Source: Platanthera guangdongensis | Taxonomy: Eukaryota > Streptophyta > Magnoliopsida > Asparagales > Orchidaceae | Length of the DNA stretch: 64,000 nucleotides | Direction of reading: 5' to 3' | NCBI GenBank assembly: GCA_039583875.1 | Contig: CM077167.1 | Coordinates: 147,949,010-148,013,009 of the forward strand | In this document: one piece after another, positions 35,273-45,008 of the stretch | How the letters are laid out: every line of letters begins with the position of its first letter | Position numbering within the stretch: position 1 is the first letter of the stretch | Position numbers and translations under genes: made by a program | The notes under the pieces: model-generated | What the model was told of the DNA's origin: nothing | The model's input: the letters and a program-made list of their open reading frames with translations, nothing else | The model's database searches: none

Positions 35273-36832
35273 TGAAAGTGCAGCTAGATCTGATATACTC
35301 TATAGGGGGGTGAATGGAGTATATGGTGCTTGAAAACTTTTTACAACAATTGTTGTAATCTGAGTGAACAGGGAATCAACTATTAAATCTAATCACAAAA
35401 TAACCTATAATAGAAATTAATCACAGATCTAAACTAATCACAAAACAATCACAGCCAGAAACAAAAGATAAAGACAAGCAAGCCAGAAGACACAAGGAGC
35501 TATAGTGGTTCCCCTAAACTTGGGTACATCCACTCTTCTACCACCCTAGGTAGGAATCCACTGCAGGATGAGTTGATCAGGTGTCCGGGGCACCAATAAG
35601 CTTTTGATAAGGTGCTCAAAAACCAAATCAGATTTTTTGATCAGGTGTCTTGCCACCAATGAGCTTTTGATAAGGTGCTCAAAAACCAAGCTCAAACTTT
35701 TGAAGGGAGTTTGAGAAACCCTTTACAGAGATGAGGATGAGAGAGTTATGGAAGTCTTCTCTTTCTCAGAACAGCTGAGAAGACTATGTGGATTTTATGT
35801 TGTCAAAGCTCCCCCTGAGTTCTTGAGATGTTCAGGAAATGAAGCTTTGCTGTAGGGTGATAGGCCTTCAGAAGTTGATCTCCAGCAAATGATGATTTCA
35901 GCAACAGCTGAAATGTTAGGTGTCTGGAGTCTTTGAAAGATGTTGGCCTTGAACACTTGAAGCAAAGGGGATCTGAAGATTTCAGATTTGTTGATCTCCT
36001 TTGGTGTGTGTTCTTGTATGAATTCTTTGAGAGAGAGAATGTTTTGTTCTTCTTCTTCTTGTTCTGCTTATTCTTTTTTGCTTTTTTTTTGCTTTCTGTC
36101 TGTTGTGTATTTGAGATTCAAAAAGAACTTGTGTTTTATTCTCTGGTTCTGAATAGAAATTCATCTGTCAAGAATAGTCGTTGGCCTGTCATTAATTGAC
36201 TTCCTTAATTGCAATTGTCTTCTGGGGGAAAGTCCAAAGAAACATTCCTTTATAATCCCTTGAAACTTGGTCCAGAATAAATGAAAACGGCTAGAAAATC
36301 TTCTGAATTAATTGCTGAATAACTCCTTAACTGTTCTGAATTTGAATCATGAAAATCCTTGAAGTCATCAGAAAAACGTCGAACTGGGCTCTGCTATCGT
36401 CGAACTGAGCTCAACGATTTGGACTTAGACAGCAACAAAAATCTTCGATCTGAGCTTAACTATCGTCGAACTGAGCTCAGAGATAGAGAATCAATGCTGA
36501 GTCAAGATCGTCAAACTAAGCTCGCAGATCGTCGAATGGAGTTCGACGATTTGTTGAAGTTGAGCTCAGTGATCGCCAAATGGAGTTCCACGATTCGTCG
36601 AAGTTGAGCTAGACGATCGTCGATTGGAGTTCGACGATTCGTCGTACTGAGCTAGACGATATGACTTAGTCTTCAAACTGAAAAATCCTTGATCTTGAGG
36701 GCAGCTTCCAAACCTAAGTACTAACCCTTAGACTCAAATCTAATTGACCTTTAGAGCTATACAGGAGGTCAACAACAGGTTTCCTAAAGACATAGTGATC
36801 CTGTCCAAAATTAGTAATAGGGTGTTCCAACA
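35273..36832 (-). repeat. 5' LTR of element C
   Basis: 1560 bp, partner of 8969-10534. The palindromic repeat block is at about 36375-36665. Between the copies several repeat units differ by single bases within the palindromes. Flanked on the right by CGGTT. Confidence 0.92.
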
Positions 36833-36836
36833 CGGT

Positions 36837-38019
36837 TGTTAACCCTGAAATCGGTGATCCTTCCCAAGGCAGCCAGCTCGCTCGTCGCGGCCTGCCCCGG
36901 GTTCCTCCTGGAGGCTGTGATGCTCTAGGGTGGGCGGACAGAATTCTCTGTCTGCTCAGGACGCGCGGCTTGCCCGGTCTCAGCGGTCTGACCGGCCAGG
37001 CCGCGTGCCTCCTCTTGGTCCGCAGGGTCCGCAGACTGCTCCTGAAGTCCGCCTCTACAGGCCGCTCCCCTTCTAGCTTAACCGCAGGTTGTTTCCGCAG
37101 GTTGTTTCCGCAGGACTCTCTCTGCCGGACTCAACTACCTACCCGCCCAGGCCGGCAACAGGTCGCATATGTCACCCAGTAACACGGGCAGCCAACTCCT
37201 CCAGCCCGCCTACAAGGCGCGGATTCCAACTCCGGCTGTCCACTAAGACTAGCAGCGTCACGTTCATCGCGAGCTCGGCGGACTCAAAGTGTGGTCGAGA
37301 CTTCCAGTCCGCCTTCACCGATGAACCCCAACAGCAACAGCCAGAACTCCTCCAGAAGTAATCCCAGACCGCCCAGTCTCCAGCGAGCCCTGCGGACTCT
37401 GCGGACTCAATGGGCGCTCCTCAGCTCGCATTCCCTTTGCTCATTCAATTCAGCTGTGGCGGACTCCGCGTATTTGCATCGTAGTCTGCCGCCAAGTCTC
37501 CCGTTCTGCCATCAGCAGCACCGGCTTCAGTACCAAGTCCCAGTCCGCGCGGCCTGCTGCGGACTCGGCGGACTCCGTCTCCATCTCGCTCAAGTTACCG
37601 TCTCACCGGGGGTAACGTCACCGCAAGCCGTTACCTCCTCGGGCCTATAAATAGACCCCCATGCCTCTCATGGAGGGGGATCGCTCTCGCGCTCGAAGGC
37701 AGCCCACTGCAAGCTCAACTAGTCAGCCCCCTGTGGACCCTTTTTTCTCAGTCCACACCTTCTTCTTATACTAGTCGCGCGGCTTGCCGACCTGGATCTC
37801 CAGTCCGCGCGGTCTGTTTCCTTTGCTTAGCCGCGTGGCCTGCTGGCTACACTCTTCAGTCTGCGCGGCCTCTTCTGGCACTTCTTCCTTAGCCGCCAGC
37901 TTCCTTTTGTACCCCTTGTTTGCTTTCCTGTAAAGGTGTATAGCAAGCTGTAACAACTCTTCATTAATAAAAGGAAGGCCCGTCGCACGAGTGGCATTTA
38001 ATCCGCGGCGGGCGAAGTC
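36837..38019 (+). repeat. 5' LTR of element D, left part
   Basis: Matches 49039 onward of the 3' LTR. It has an extra GTTTCCGCAG duplication near 37090-37110 and many CCGC/GCGG motifs. TATA box CTATAAATAG is at 37645-37654 and an ATGCCTCTCAT..GGGGG stem follows. It stops at AAGTC (38015-38019), the target of E. Confidence 0.92.
37645..37654 (+). promoter_or_regulatory. TATA box of element D LTR
   Basis: CTATAAATAG, repeated in the 3' LTR at 49834-49843 and in element A at 1268-1277. Confidence 0.75.
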
Positions 38020-38027
38020 GGATGTAG

Positions 38028-38213
38028 GGGATTGATGTCGCTGCCCCTCCGCCACTACTTGATGACGATCCAGTTGCCGAGGCGCTACCTCCGCCACTAC
38101 TTGATGATGATCCAGTTGCCGAGGCGCTACAACATAAAGACCTTCGGAGACGTGATGACGCTAACGGAAGACGCCGCTACAACCTCCGTCCGCGGCGTGC
38201 TACACCCACTTGA
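38028..38213 (+). pseudogene. Coding tail with YNLRPR motif at the start of E
   Basis: Open frame of about 61 codons ending TGA 38211. It includes two tandem copies of a 14-residue PPPLLDDDPVAEAL block (a 42-bp duplication, 38046-38129) and ends RRRYNLRPRRATPT. An YNLRPR-type end is seen at the C-terminus of some gypsy integrases. If so, the polyprotein of the parent element read into its own 3' LTR. No upstream part remains: a TAG lies at 38025. Confidence 0.4.
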
Positions 38214-38414
38214 AGACCATTTTAATTAATTTCTCATGCTTTTATTATTTTATGTGCGAATATAAAATTATTCCAATCTTGGTTAATAATTTTATATTCA
38301 TTTGAGACTTGTAATCTTTATTTATTTCCTGCAAACATTTCGGTGTGTATTTAGCCTTCCGGATGGATGAGATTTCATCTCCATATTGGATGGCTAGATG
38401 TGTGTTGTAACTCC

Positions 38415-38422
38415 TATATAAG
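38415..38422 (+). promoter_or_regulatory. TATA-like motif in E
   Basis: TATATAAG within CTCCTATATAAGGAG, a short palindrome. Candidate core promoter of the solo LTR. Confidence 0.5.
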
Positions 38423-38696
38423 GAGATCCTTTTGAGAATGAAGTTAGAGAGAATTAAAAAGAAACCCTAACCCTCATTTGAGAGAGTTCGGCCAAGGAGG
38501 TTCCTCCATAGCCGCCAACCAATGTGTGAAGCCGGCGCCCCCCTTGCTTCCTCCCCTACTTCGGTGCGATGCCGGCGTGGCTTCCTTCGGTGCGACTCCA
38601 AGGAAGAAGGTTGCAGCCCAATCGGTGTGAAGCCGGTGGATCCGTGGAGAGAGTGATTCTCCCACTTTATCTTGTGTGATTGATGTTCTTGGTTGG

Positions 38697-39068
38697 TGTT
38701 AAAAGTAGCGAACATGCAACAACAAACGGATAGAATTTTGAATAATTAAAATTTTATTATCCAAAAAAGATGTCATTTTCAAAGGTATGACCTCCATTTT
38801 ATAGAATGGAGGAGATATGAGAGAGTATAAACAAACAATGTGGGACTAAACATGTACAGGGCTGAGCGGCTAGAAATAAAGGAGACCGCACCGGCCGCGC
38901 GGTTAGACAGATGAGTTAACCGCTCGGCAACTCCTGCAGGTTAGAACAAGCCGCAATGGGAGACTGATAGACCGCCCGGTCTCCAAGCTCCTGAGTGAGA
39001 CCGCCAGACCGCTCGGTCAACAAACCGCCAGACAAGACCGCAAGGCCGCCCGGTCTAATACTTCAACA
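38697..39068 (-). repeat. 3' LTR of element F
   Basis: 372 bp, TGTTGAAG...TTTTAACA on the minus strand. A TATAAAA motif sits inside an inverted repeat (CCTCCATT...AATGGAGG, 38791-38812). Repeated GACCGCCCGGTC-type palindromes lie near the U3 end. Confidence 0.93.
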
Positions 39069-39082
39069 CTCCCCCTCAAGCT
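39069..39082 (-). promoter_or_regulatory. Polypurine tract of element F
   Basis: AGCTTGAGGGGGAG on the minus strand, adjoining the 3' LTR. Confidence 0.85.
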
Positions 39083-42000
39083 GGAGCATAGATATCAATC
39101 ATGCCCAGCTTGTAACAAATGTGGAAGAAGGAAGTAGAGACCGGCTTTGTGAAGATATCTGCCAATTCCTTGTCAGAGGTGACAAATAGAGTACAAATCT
39201 GTTTCTTCAAAATCTCTTCCCGAATGAAGTGGCAGTCAACCTCTATATGCTTTGTTCTCTCATGGAAAACCAGATTTCTGGATATGTATATAGCGGCCTT
39301 ATTGTCACAGAACATAGGAAGAGGATAGTCATAGACCTCTCCTAAGTCAAGCATGAGAGCCCGCAACCACTTTAACTCACACGTGGTTGACGTCATACTC
39401 CGGTATTCGGCTTCTGCACTAGATCTGGAGACAACAGACTGTTTCTTGCTCTTCCAACTCACAAGATTTCCTCCAACAAAAGTACAAAAACCTGATGTGG
39501 ACTTACGATCGCCTTTATCATCCGCATAGCTTGAATCTGAGTAGGCCTCAACCCTCAGATGACCATTCTTCTGAAAGATTAGCCCTTTGCCTGGTGCTGC
39601 TTTGACATACTCTAAAATCCTCAAGGCAGACTGAAGATGGCACTCCCTGGGAGCTTGCATAAACTGACTGACCTTGCCTACAGCATAGGAGATGTCGGGT
39701 TTAGTCACTATGAGATAGATGAGTTTGCCTACCAAACATCTGTACCTTGTGACATCAGATAGAAGAGGCGAGTCATCCGTCTACGTTTTGTCTTCTCCAA
39801 TAGCCATGGGAAACCGAGCTGGTTTGGCACCTGTCAATCCTGCTTCTTGTAGAAGATCAAGGACATACTTCCGTTGGGAGAGAACTAACGAGTCAAGTTT
39901 TCGAGAGATTTCTATCCCAAAAAAGTATTTCGGGGAGCCCATATCCTTCGTGATCAAGTGTTGACGGAGGTGCTTCTTCGTCAAGTCCACCCCATCTTGG
40001 TCATCGCCAGTAAGACGAATATCATCCACATATACTGCCAAAACCACCAGTCCCGAGGCCATTTTGCGAATGAATAAGGAGTGATCGGCCGAACTCCTTA
40101 TAAAGCCGATGGTAGCCACAATACCACTGAATTTGTCGAACCATGCCCGAGAGCTCTGCTTTAGGCCATAAATGGCCTTCTTCAAACGACATACGCGTGT
40201 CTCCCCCTGAGCAACATACCCAGGTGGTTGCTCCATGTAGACGTCCTCCTAAAGATCGCCATAGAGAAAGGCATTCTTGACATCAAGCTGGGAAATAGCC
40301 CAATCTCGGTTAACGGCCACAGAGAGAAGAAACCGAATGGTGCTGAGGCGAGCAACTGGAGAAAAAGTGTCAAAGTAATCAATGTCGTAAGTCTAAGTGA
40401 AGCATTTGGCCACCATCCGGGCCTTGTAGCGATCCACAGTGCTGTCGGGGCAAAATTTCACAACAAAGACCCAGCGACAGCCAACCACATCAGTGCCCAC
40501 AGGAGGAGGAACAAGGGTCCAGGTACCCCTTTCAGTAAGAGTAGCCATCTCTTCATCCATGGCAGATTTCCAATGAGGGATAGCAAGAGCCTCCTGGTAG
40601 GTGCGGGGAGTAGAAGTAGCGGAGATAGCCAAGACAAAACACCTGCGAGAAGGAGAAAGCTAATCATAGGAAACAACTGCCGTAAGCGGGTATTGAGTAC
40701 ACACCCGTACCCCTTTGCGAAGAGCAATGGGAAGATCCAGGTCGACGGGTGCGTCAGCGACCGAAGCGTCCGTGGCGGAGAAGGCTGGCCTGGGACTAGA
40801 GAGAGATGGCGCCAGAGAAGAGGGAGGAGGGGTGGGTGGGGAGACGGACAGGGAAGGAGACAGTGGAGGAGAGGACGGAAGGGGGGAGATGTCGAGAGGC
40901 GTGGAGGGAACAGAGAGAGGCGGTGGAGAAGCAGAGACATCAGGAGGAAGAGAGTAGGTAGGAGAGAAGTAGGAAGCATTCTCGAAAAATGTCACATCCT
41001 CGGAGACAAATTGCTTGCGTAGAAGGGGGTCAAAACAGCAATAGCCTATTTGAGTGGTAGAGTACCCCAAAAAGACACACTTGGTGGAACGGGGGGAAAG
41101 CTTGTCGCGGGTAGTGGAGGGAGAGTGAACAAAAGCCGTACAACCAAAGACATGGAGAGGTAGAGGAAAAGGTTCCTTGCGGGGGTAGAGAATGGAGAAG
41201 GGGGTCTGGTTGTGGAGAACCGTGGAGGGAAGACGGTTGATGAGATAGCAGGCGAGGAACACAGCGTAGCCCCAGTAGGAGCGAGGTACTTGCATCTGCG
41301 TCATGAGAGTACGAGCAACATCAAGGAGGTGATGGTTTTTACGCTCCGCCACCCCATTCTGCTGGGAGGTGTAAACACAAGTAGTTTGATGAAGAAGACC
41401 ATGTTGTTGAAAGAAAGAGGAGAACTCATGATTAAGATATTCCTTAGCATTATCAGAGCGTAAAATTTAATAGAAATGTCAAACTGATTCTTAATCATAA
41501 AATAAAATGATTGCCAAACAGAAAAGAGTTCAGAGCGATCTTTTAATAGATACACCCAGGTACATCTAGAAAAATCATCTATAAAAGTGACAAAATAGGA
41601 ACTACCCCAACCAACAGTGAGGGTAGGAGCAGGACCCCAGACATCAGAATGAATGAGATCAAACGGGCGAGAGGAGCCACGACCTTGCTTCGGTGGGAAG
41701 GAGGAGCGATGATGTTTGCTAAGCTGACACGCATCACAGTTGAGCGGAGGACTGGTCGGAGGTAAGTAGGGCAGAAGCTGTCGAAGAATCCGAGGAGGAG
41801 GATGTCCAAGGCGAAGATGCCATTGAAGCAGATCTGTAGAGGAGGAGTAGGCGGACAGAGCAAAAACGCCGTTGAGGAAATAGAGGCCGCCGCTCTCAGT
41901 CCCAGTAGCAATTGTCCGCTGGGTCCTCGGGTCCTGAAAAGAACAAGAAGTGGGAGTGAATAAGACAGAGCACTGTAGTTGCCGGCATAAAGTGGTAACA

Positions 42001-42319
42001 GATAATAAATTGCACGGGAACTTCGGGACATAGAGAGTGTCCTCCAAGCAAAGCGACGGGGTGACTTGAACCATGCCCGTCCCGAGCACCGGGGATGGTG
42101 AACTATCCGCCACACGAACCGGGGGTAGGCGGTCATGCGTTTCAAGGAGAGAGAAGCAATGAGGGTTGCCAGTCATATGATTTGTAGCACCCGAGTCAAT
42201 CAGCCATTTACCTTGGGTAACAACGTGGGCACTACCTGAAGTCGTGGCCACAGAGGCAGACGGCCGAGAGGAGGCAGAGGTCAAGGAAGGAGCATCACCA
42301 GAAGGGCAAAGACGAGGAT
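39076..42319 (-). pseudogene. pol: Pol of element F: protease, integrase, RT, RNase H
   Basis: Minus strand. Protease LIDSGATNHMTG lies near 42200. Integrase has LGHPPPRIL, FIDDFSRCTWV and, after a frame change near 41440, QNGVAERKNHHL. RT has [31 protein letters not shown] and YVDDIRLTGDD (about 40030). RNase H has SYADDKGDRKSTSGF, SSAEAEYRSM, DNKAAIYISRN and RTKHIEVDCHF. The end is LGMIDIYAPA at 39079. Stops at 40660, 40393, about 40246 and 39781 are TAG, at least two of them at family Gln positions. Confidence 0.93.
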
Positions 42320-43141
42320 GTTTCTGCCAGCAGCGGTCAACAGAGTGTCCGGTACGACCACAGTAAGAGCAGAGGAACTTGGACGAACCACGCCCGCCAG
42401 AGTGGCTGTGGCCACTAGGACCCCCCCCCCCCCCCCCCCCCCTTGAGCCTGGTGAGCATAGGAGTCCTGGGAAGGGGGGGAGGCCAACAGAGGCCATTGG
42501 AGCAGCGAAGTAACAGCGACAATGCGAGCCGCAGTGGCATCCAAATTAGGAGATTCCGCCTCACCCAAGATCTGCTGGAGGATCATATCATAGGAATCGG
42601 GAAGACGGAGAAGATAACAAACAACCAGGAGTTCCTGGAAGTGTTTGTGCTGGTCATCCAAGTCCGCGGAGAAGGGACGATTATGTAGGATCTCGGCGCC
42701 AAGAGCTTGAACTTACTGGTAAGCTGCAGCAGGAGACATGGAGGGGCGGGCAATGAGGTCCGCATAAAGAGTATAAATGCGGGACGTCTGGCCCCCCTTC
42801 GAATAGAGAGCAGCAAGGTGAAGCCAGGCGGCCTTGACCATCTCATCATGGTGAATGACGGGAAGGCACTCATCAGAGAGGCTGTTGGCGAGCCAAGTGC
42901 GGACAAGGGAATCACTCGCATCCCAGTCATCAAATTCAGGCGAGGTACGAGGAGGAGGGTCATCGGTGAGGTGATGACGCTTGCGCTGTGAGCGAAGAAG
43001 AAAGGTGAAAGAGACGCTCCAATCGGGATAGTTGGAGCCAACAAGCTTAGAAAGCGTGCCAAGGTTGCCCGAAGGAGTAGGTGGAGGAGGAGCTGCGGGA
43101 GTGGTGGAGATAACGGGGTTGGAGAGATCGGAAGTAGTCAT
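42320..43141 (-). pseudogene. gag: Gag of element F, broken by a poly-C run
   Basis: ATG 43141 on the minus strand. The copia gag core runs LVGSNYPDWSVSFTFLL, WDASDSLVRTWLANSL to LLRLPDSYDMILQQILGE. A TAG at 42713 and then a run of 22 C on the plus strand (42421-42442) change the frame. The zinc knuckle CSYCGRTGHSVDRC is read in the shifted frame at 42371-42330. The Gly-rich linker encoded by the run is a slippage-prone site. Confidence 0.88.
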
Positions 43142-43579
43142 AGGAAACCGCGCGAGAAGAAGAGAAGCCGCGGGGAGAGGAAAAAGGAGAGCAACCCGCG
43201 CGAAACCACAGCGGTTTAAAGGGAAGAAGCCGCGCGAACACTAGCGGCCAGGAAGCAGACCAAGGTACAGTGGGGAAGAGGTCGCGCGTACTGAAAAGTC
43301 CGAGCGAACAGAAGAGAAGAGGAAGGAAGAAGCAGCGGCGACAACAACAAGTCGCAAGCCGGGCGAATAGAATCAGGCCGCACAGCTAGGGTAAAACAGG
43401 CGGCTAGAAGGAAACAGGTCGCTGCGACAACTAAACAGGTCGCGGCGACAAAGAGAAGCAACAAGCCGCGCGAACAGGGCAGCGGGCGGAAGAGATGGCA
43501 AGCCGCGAAGACAGGTCACGTGAAGCAGAAACAAGCCGCGAGAATCAGAGAGCGCTCACAATCAGGAGGAAAAGACCGT

Positions 43580-43593
43580 GTGCTTTGATACCA
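43580..43593 (-). promoter_or_regulatory. Primer binding site of element F, tRNA-iMet
   Basis: TGGTATCAAAGCAC on the minus strand, directly after the 5' LTR. It differs from the TGGTATCAGAGC consensus by one base. Confidence 0.85.
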
Positions 43594-43965
43594 TGTTAAA
43601 AGTAGCGAACATGCAACAACAAACGGATAAAATTTTGAATAATTGAAATTTTATTATCCAAAAAAGATATCATTTACAAAGGTATGACCTCTCTTTTATA
43701 GAATGGAGGAGATATGAGAGAGTATAAACAAACAATGTGGGACTAAACATGTACAGGGCTGAGAGGCTAGAAATAAAGGAGACCGCACAGGCCGCACAGT
43801 TAGACAGATGGATTAACCGCTCGACAACACTAGCAGGATAGAACAAGCCGCAATGGGAGACTGATAGACCGCCCGGTCTCCAAGCTCCTGAGTGAGACCG
43901 CCAGACCGCTCGGTCAATAAACCGCCAGACAAGACTGCAAGGCCGCCCGGTCTAATACTTCAACA
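43594..43965 (-). repeat. 5' LTR of element F
   Basis: 372 bp, equal in length to the 3' LTR, followed by GTTGG. Confidence 0.95.
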
Positions 43966-43970
43966 GTTGG

Positions 43971-44582
43971 GTAACTTCTTCCCCTTTAGTGATTCTTGCT
44001 TTTGAGTTTGTGGAGGTTTTTGCAAACCGTATATTCCGTGATTTTTAAATACGTCGCTTGCAAAATCCGATTTTAGATTTCATTGTTATTGAATCTCTTG
44101 TGATCCGGATTGGGAAGATCCGTTGCGAGAGCGAGACTTGGCCTAGCCTTGACTTGCTCTCCAAGATTGGCACACTTTGGTGTTGACAAGGGAGTTAATC
44201 TCAACTCGAACTCGACTGCCTATTGAAGTTTGCCGCCGCTCCGAAAATAAATTATTGTTGCGTTTGAAACGGCTCAAGTTGGTACAATAGATGCTTATGT
44301 AGGTGCGGTGAGTTGTGTGCTTGTTGGAGAGGTAGGTCTTAAGGACGTTGTATCGAGTCCGACTTACGGTGAGTTGTGTGCTTGTTGGAGAGGTAGGTCT
44401 TAAGGACGTTGTATCGAGTCCGGCTTGATTCCGCTATATTGTTTTTATCATTCGGATTTTGGGAGCCAACCCGACCCCTTTTCGCTCGCTTTTGGTCGGA
44501 GTCCTCCCATCTTGTCTTTATGTTTCGTGTCGATAGTTTCCGTTAGTGTAGTCGAGCACGTCTCACGGTATCCCCTACATCA
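43971..44582 (+). other. Right half of element E
   Basis: Non-coding. A 61-bp tandem duplication at 44307-44428 repeats a GGTGAGTTGTGTGCTTG...GTATCGAGTCCG block. It ends TCCCCTACATCA at the AAGTC duplication. Confidence 0.75.
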
Positions 44583-44587
44583 AAGTC

Positions 44588-44956
44588 TACTATTGCCGCT
44601 GCTAGCGGCCCCTCTCTCTCCTCTTTAGCTCAGCTCATCTTCCTCGACATCAACCTGCAAGCATAACCGTCCAAGTAACCATCTGCTCGGCAGCTCCTGA
44701 TCAACCTCCTCCTCTCTTGATCGACCTTCTCTATTGATCAAGCTTCTCCTCTGCTCATCAGCCTTCCCGGTTGCTCTCAGCATGCTCTCCTTTATCCCCG
44801 CAACCTCCTTGACAAGTGCTTGCTCCACTCTCGAGCACTCAGAAGCTTCCTTCATTCCTCTTCCCCACAGCCTTATTTCCTCCTCTCCACTCAGATTGTG
44901 ATACCGAACACGCTCCCTCCGTGTTAGCTGCCCGGTATCATTTTCGCGCATCAACA
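44588..44956 (+). repeat. 5' LTR of element D, right part
   Basis: Resumes after E and matches 50211-50579 of the 3' LTR. It ends GCGCATCAACA, followed by the primer site. Confidence 0.92.
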
Positions 44957-44959
44957 GTT

Positions 44960-44978
44960 AACACGCGACCTTCAAATC
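44960..44978 (+). promoter_or_regulatory. Primer binding site of element D: internal tRNA-Phe complement
   Basis: AACACGCGACCTTCAAATC, three bases after the LTR. It matches the complement of plant tRNA-Phe(GAA) from the anticodon loop to the T arm at 18 of 19 positions, with no match to the CCA end. A half-tRNA or internal primer is inferred, as known for Drosophila copia and initiator tRNA-Met. Confidence 0.65.
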
Positions 44979-45008
44979 CGAACAGACGGTGAACAGCGAT
45001 AGTTAACT

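Larger units (their letters stand above)
8969..36832 (-). mobile_element. Element C: SIRE-like Ty1/copia retrotransposon with an extra 3' ORF
   Basis: Minus-strand element. The 5' LTR is 35273-36832 and the 3' LTR 8969-10534. Both start TGTTGGAACACC and end in ...TGCACTTTCA or ...TGCACATTCA. The duplication CGGTT is at 8964-8968 and 36833-36837. The order on the minus strand is LTR, tRNA-iMet primer site, gag, protease, integrase, RT, RNase H, long 3' ORF, polypurine tract, LTR. This order and the extra ORF after RNase H fit the SIRE/Maximus group. Element G (11557-27202) interrupts the 3' ORF. The coding region carries several stops and frameshifts. Confidence 0.92.
38697..43965 (-). mobile_element. 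Element F: short-LTR Ty1/copia retrotransposon
   Basis: A complete 5.3-kb minus-strand element with 372-bp LTRs (5' LTR 43594-43965, 3' LTR 38697-39068) and the duplication GTTGG (38692-38696 and 43966-43970). By eye the LTRs differ at about 19 of 372 positions, near five percent. The order is gag, protease, integrase, RT, RNase H in what was one frame, now broken many times. Confidence 0.95.
38020..44582 (+). mobile_element. Element E: solo-LTR-like insert in the D LTR, itself split by F
   Basis: The ends are GGATGTAGGGGA and TCCCCTACATCA, nearly perfect inverted repeats. They are flanked by AAGTC on both sides (38015-38019 and 44583-44587). Without F it is about 1.29 kb (38020-38696 plus 43971-44582). 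A TATATAAG promoter motif at 38415, TG..CA-like ends (first base G instead of T) and a 5-bp duplication fit a solo LTR. The 12-bp inverted ends would also suit a small DNA transposon. A coding tail at its left end (38028-38213) favours the 3' LTR of a larger element. Confidence 0.65.

Noticed and set aside
40228..41022. 264-codon plus-strand frame inside F
   Set aside because: Antisense shadow of the Ser/Pro-rich linker and RT of F; its Arg/Gly-rich text is a reading of Pro/Ser codons.
38020..44582. Element E as a TIR DNA transposon
   Set aside because: The 12-bp inverted ends fit, but the 5-bp duplication, near TG...CA ends, TATA motif and pol-like coding tail fit a solo LTR better. Left as the second choice.
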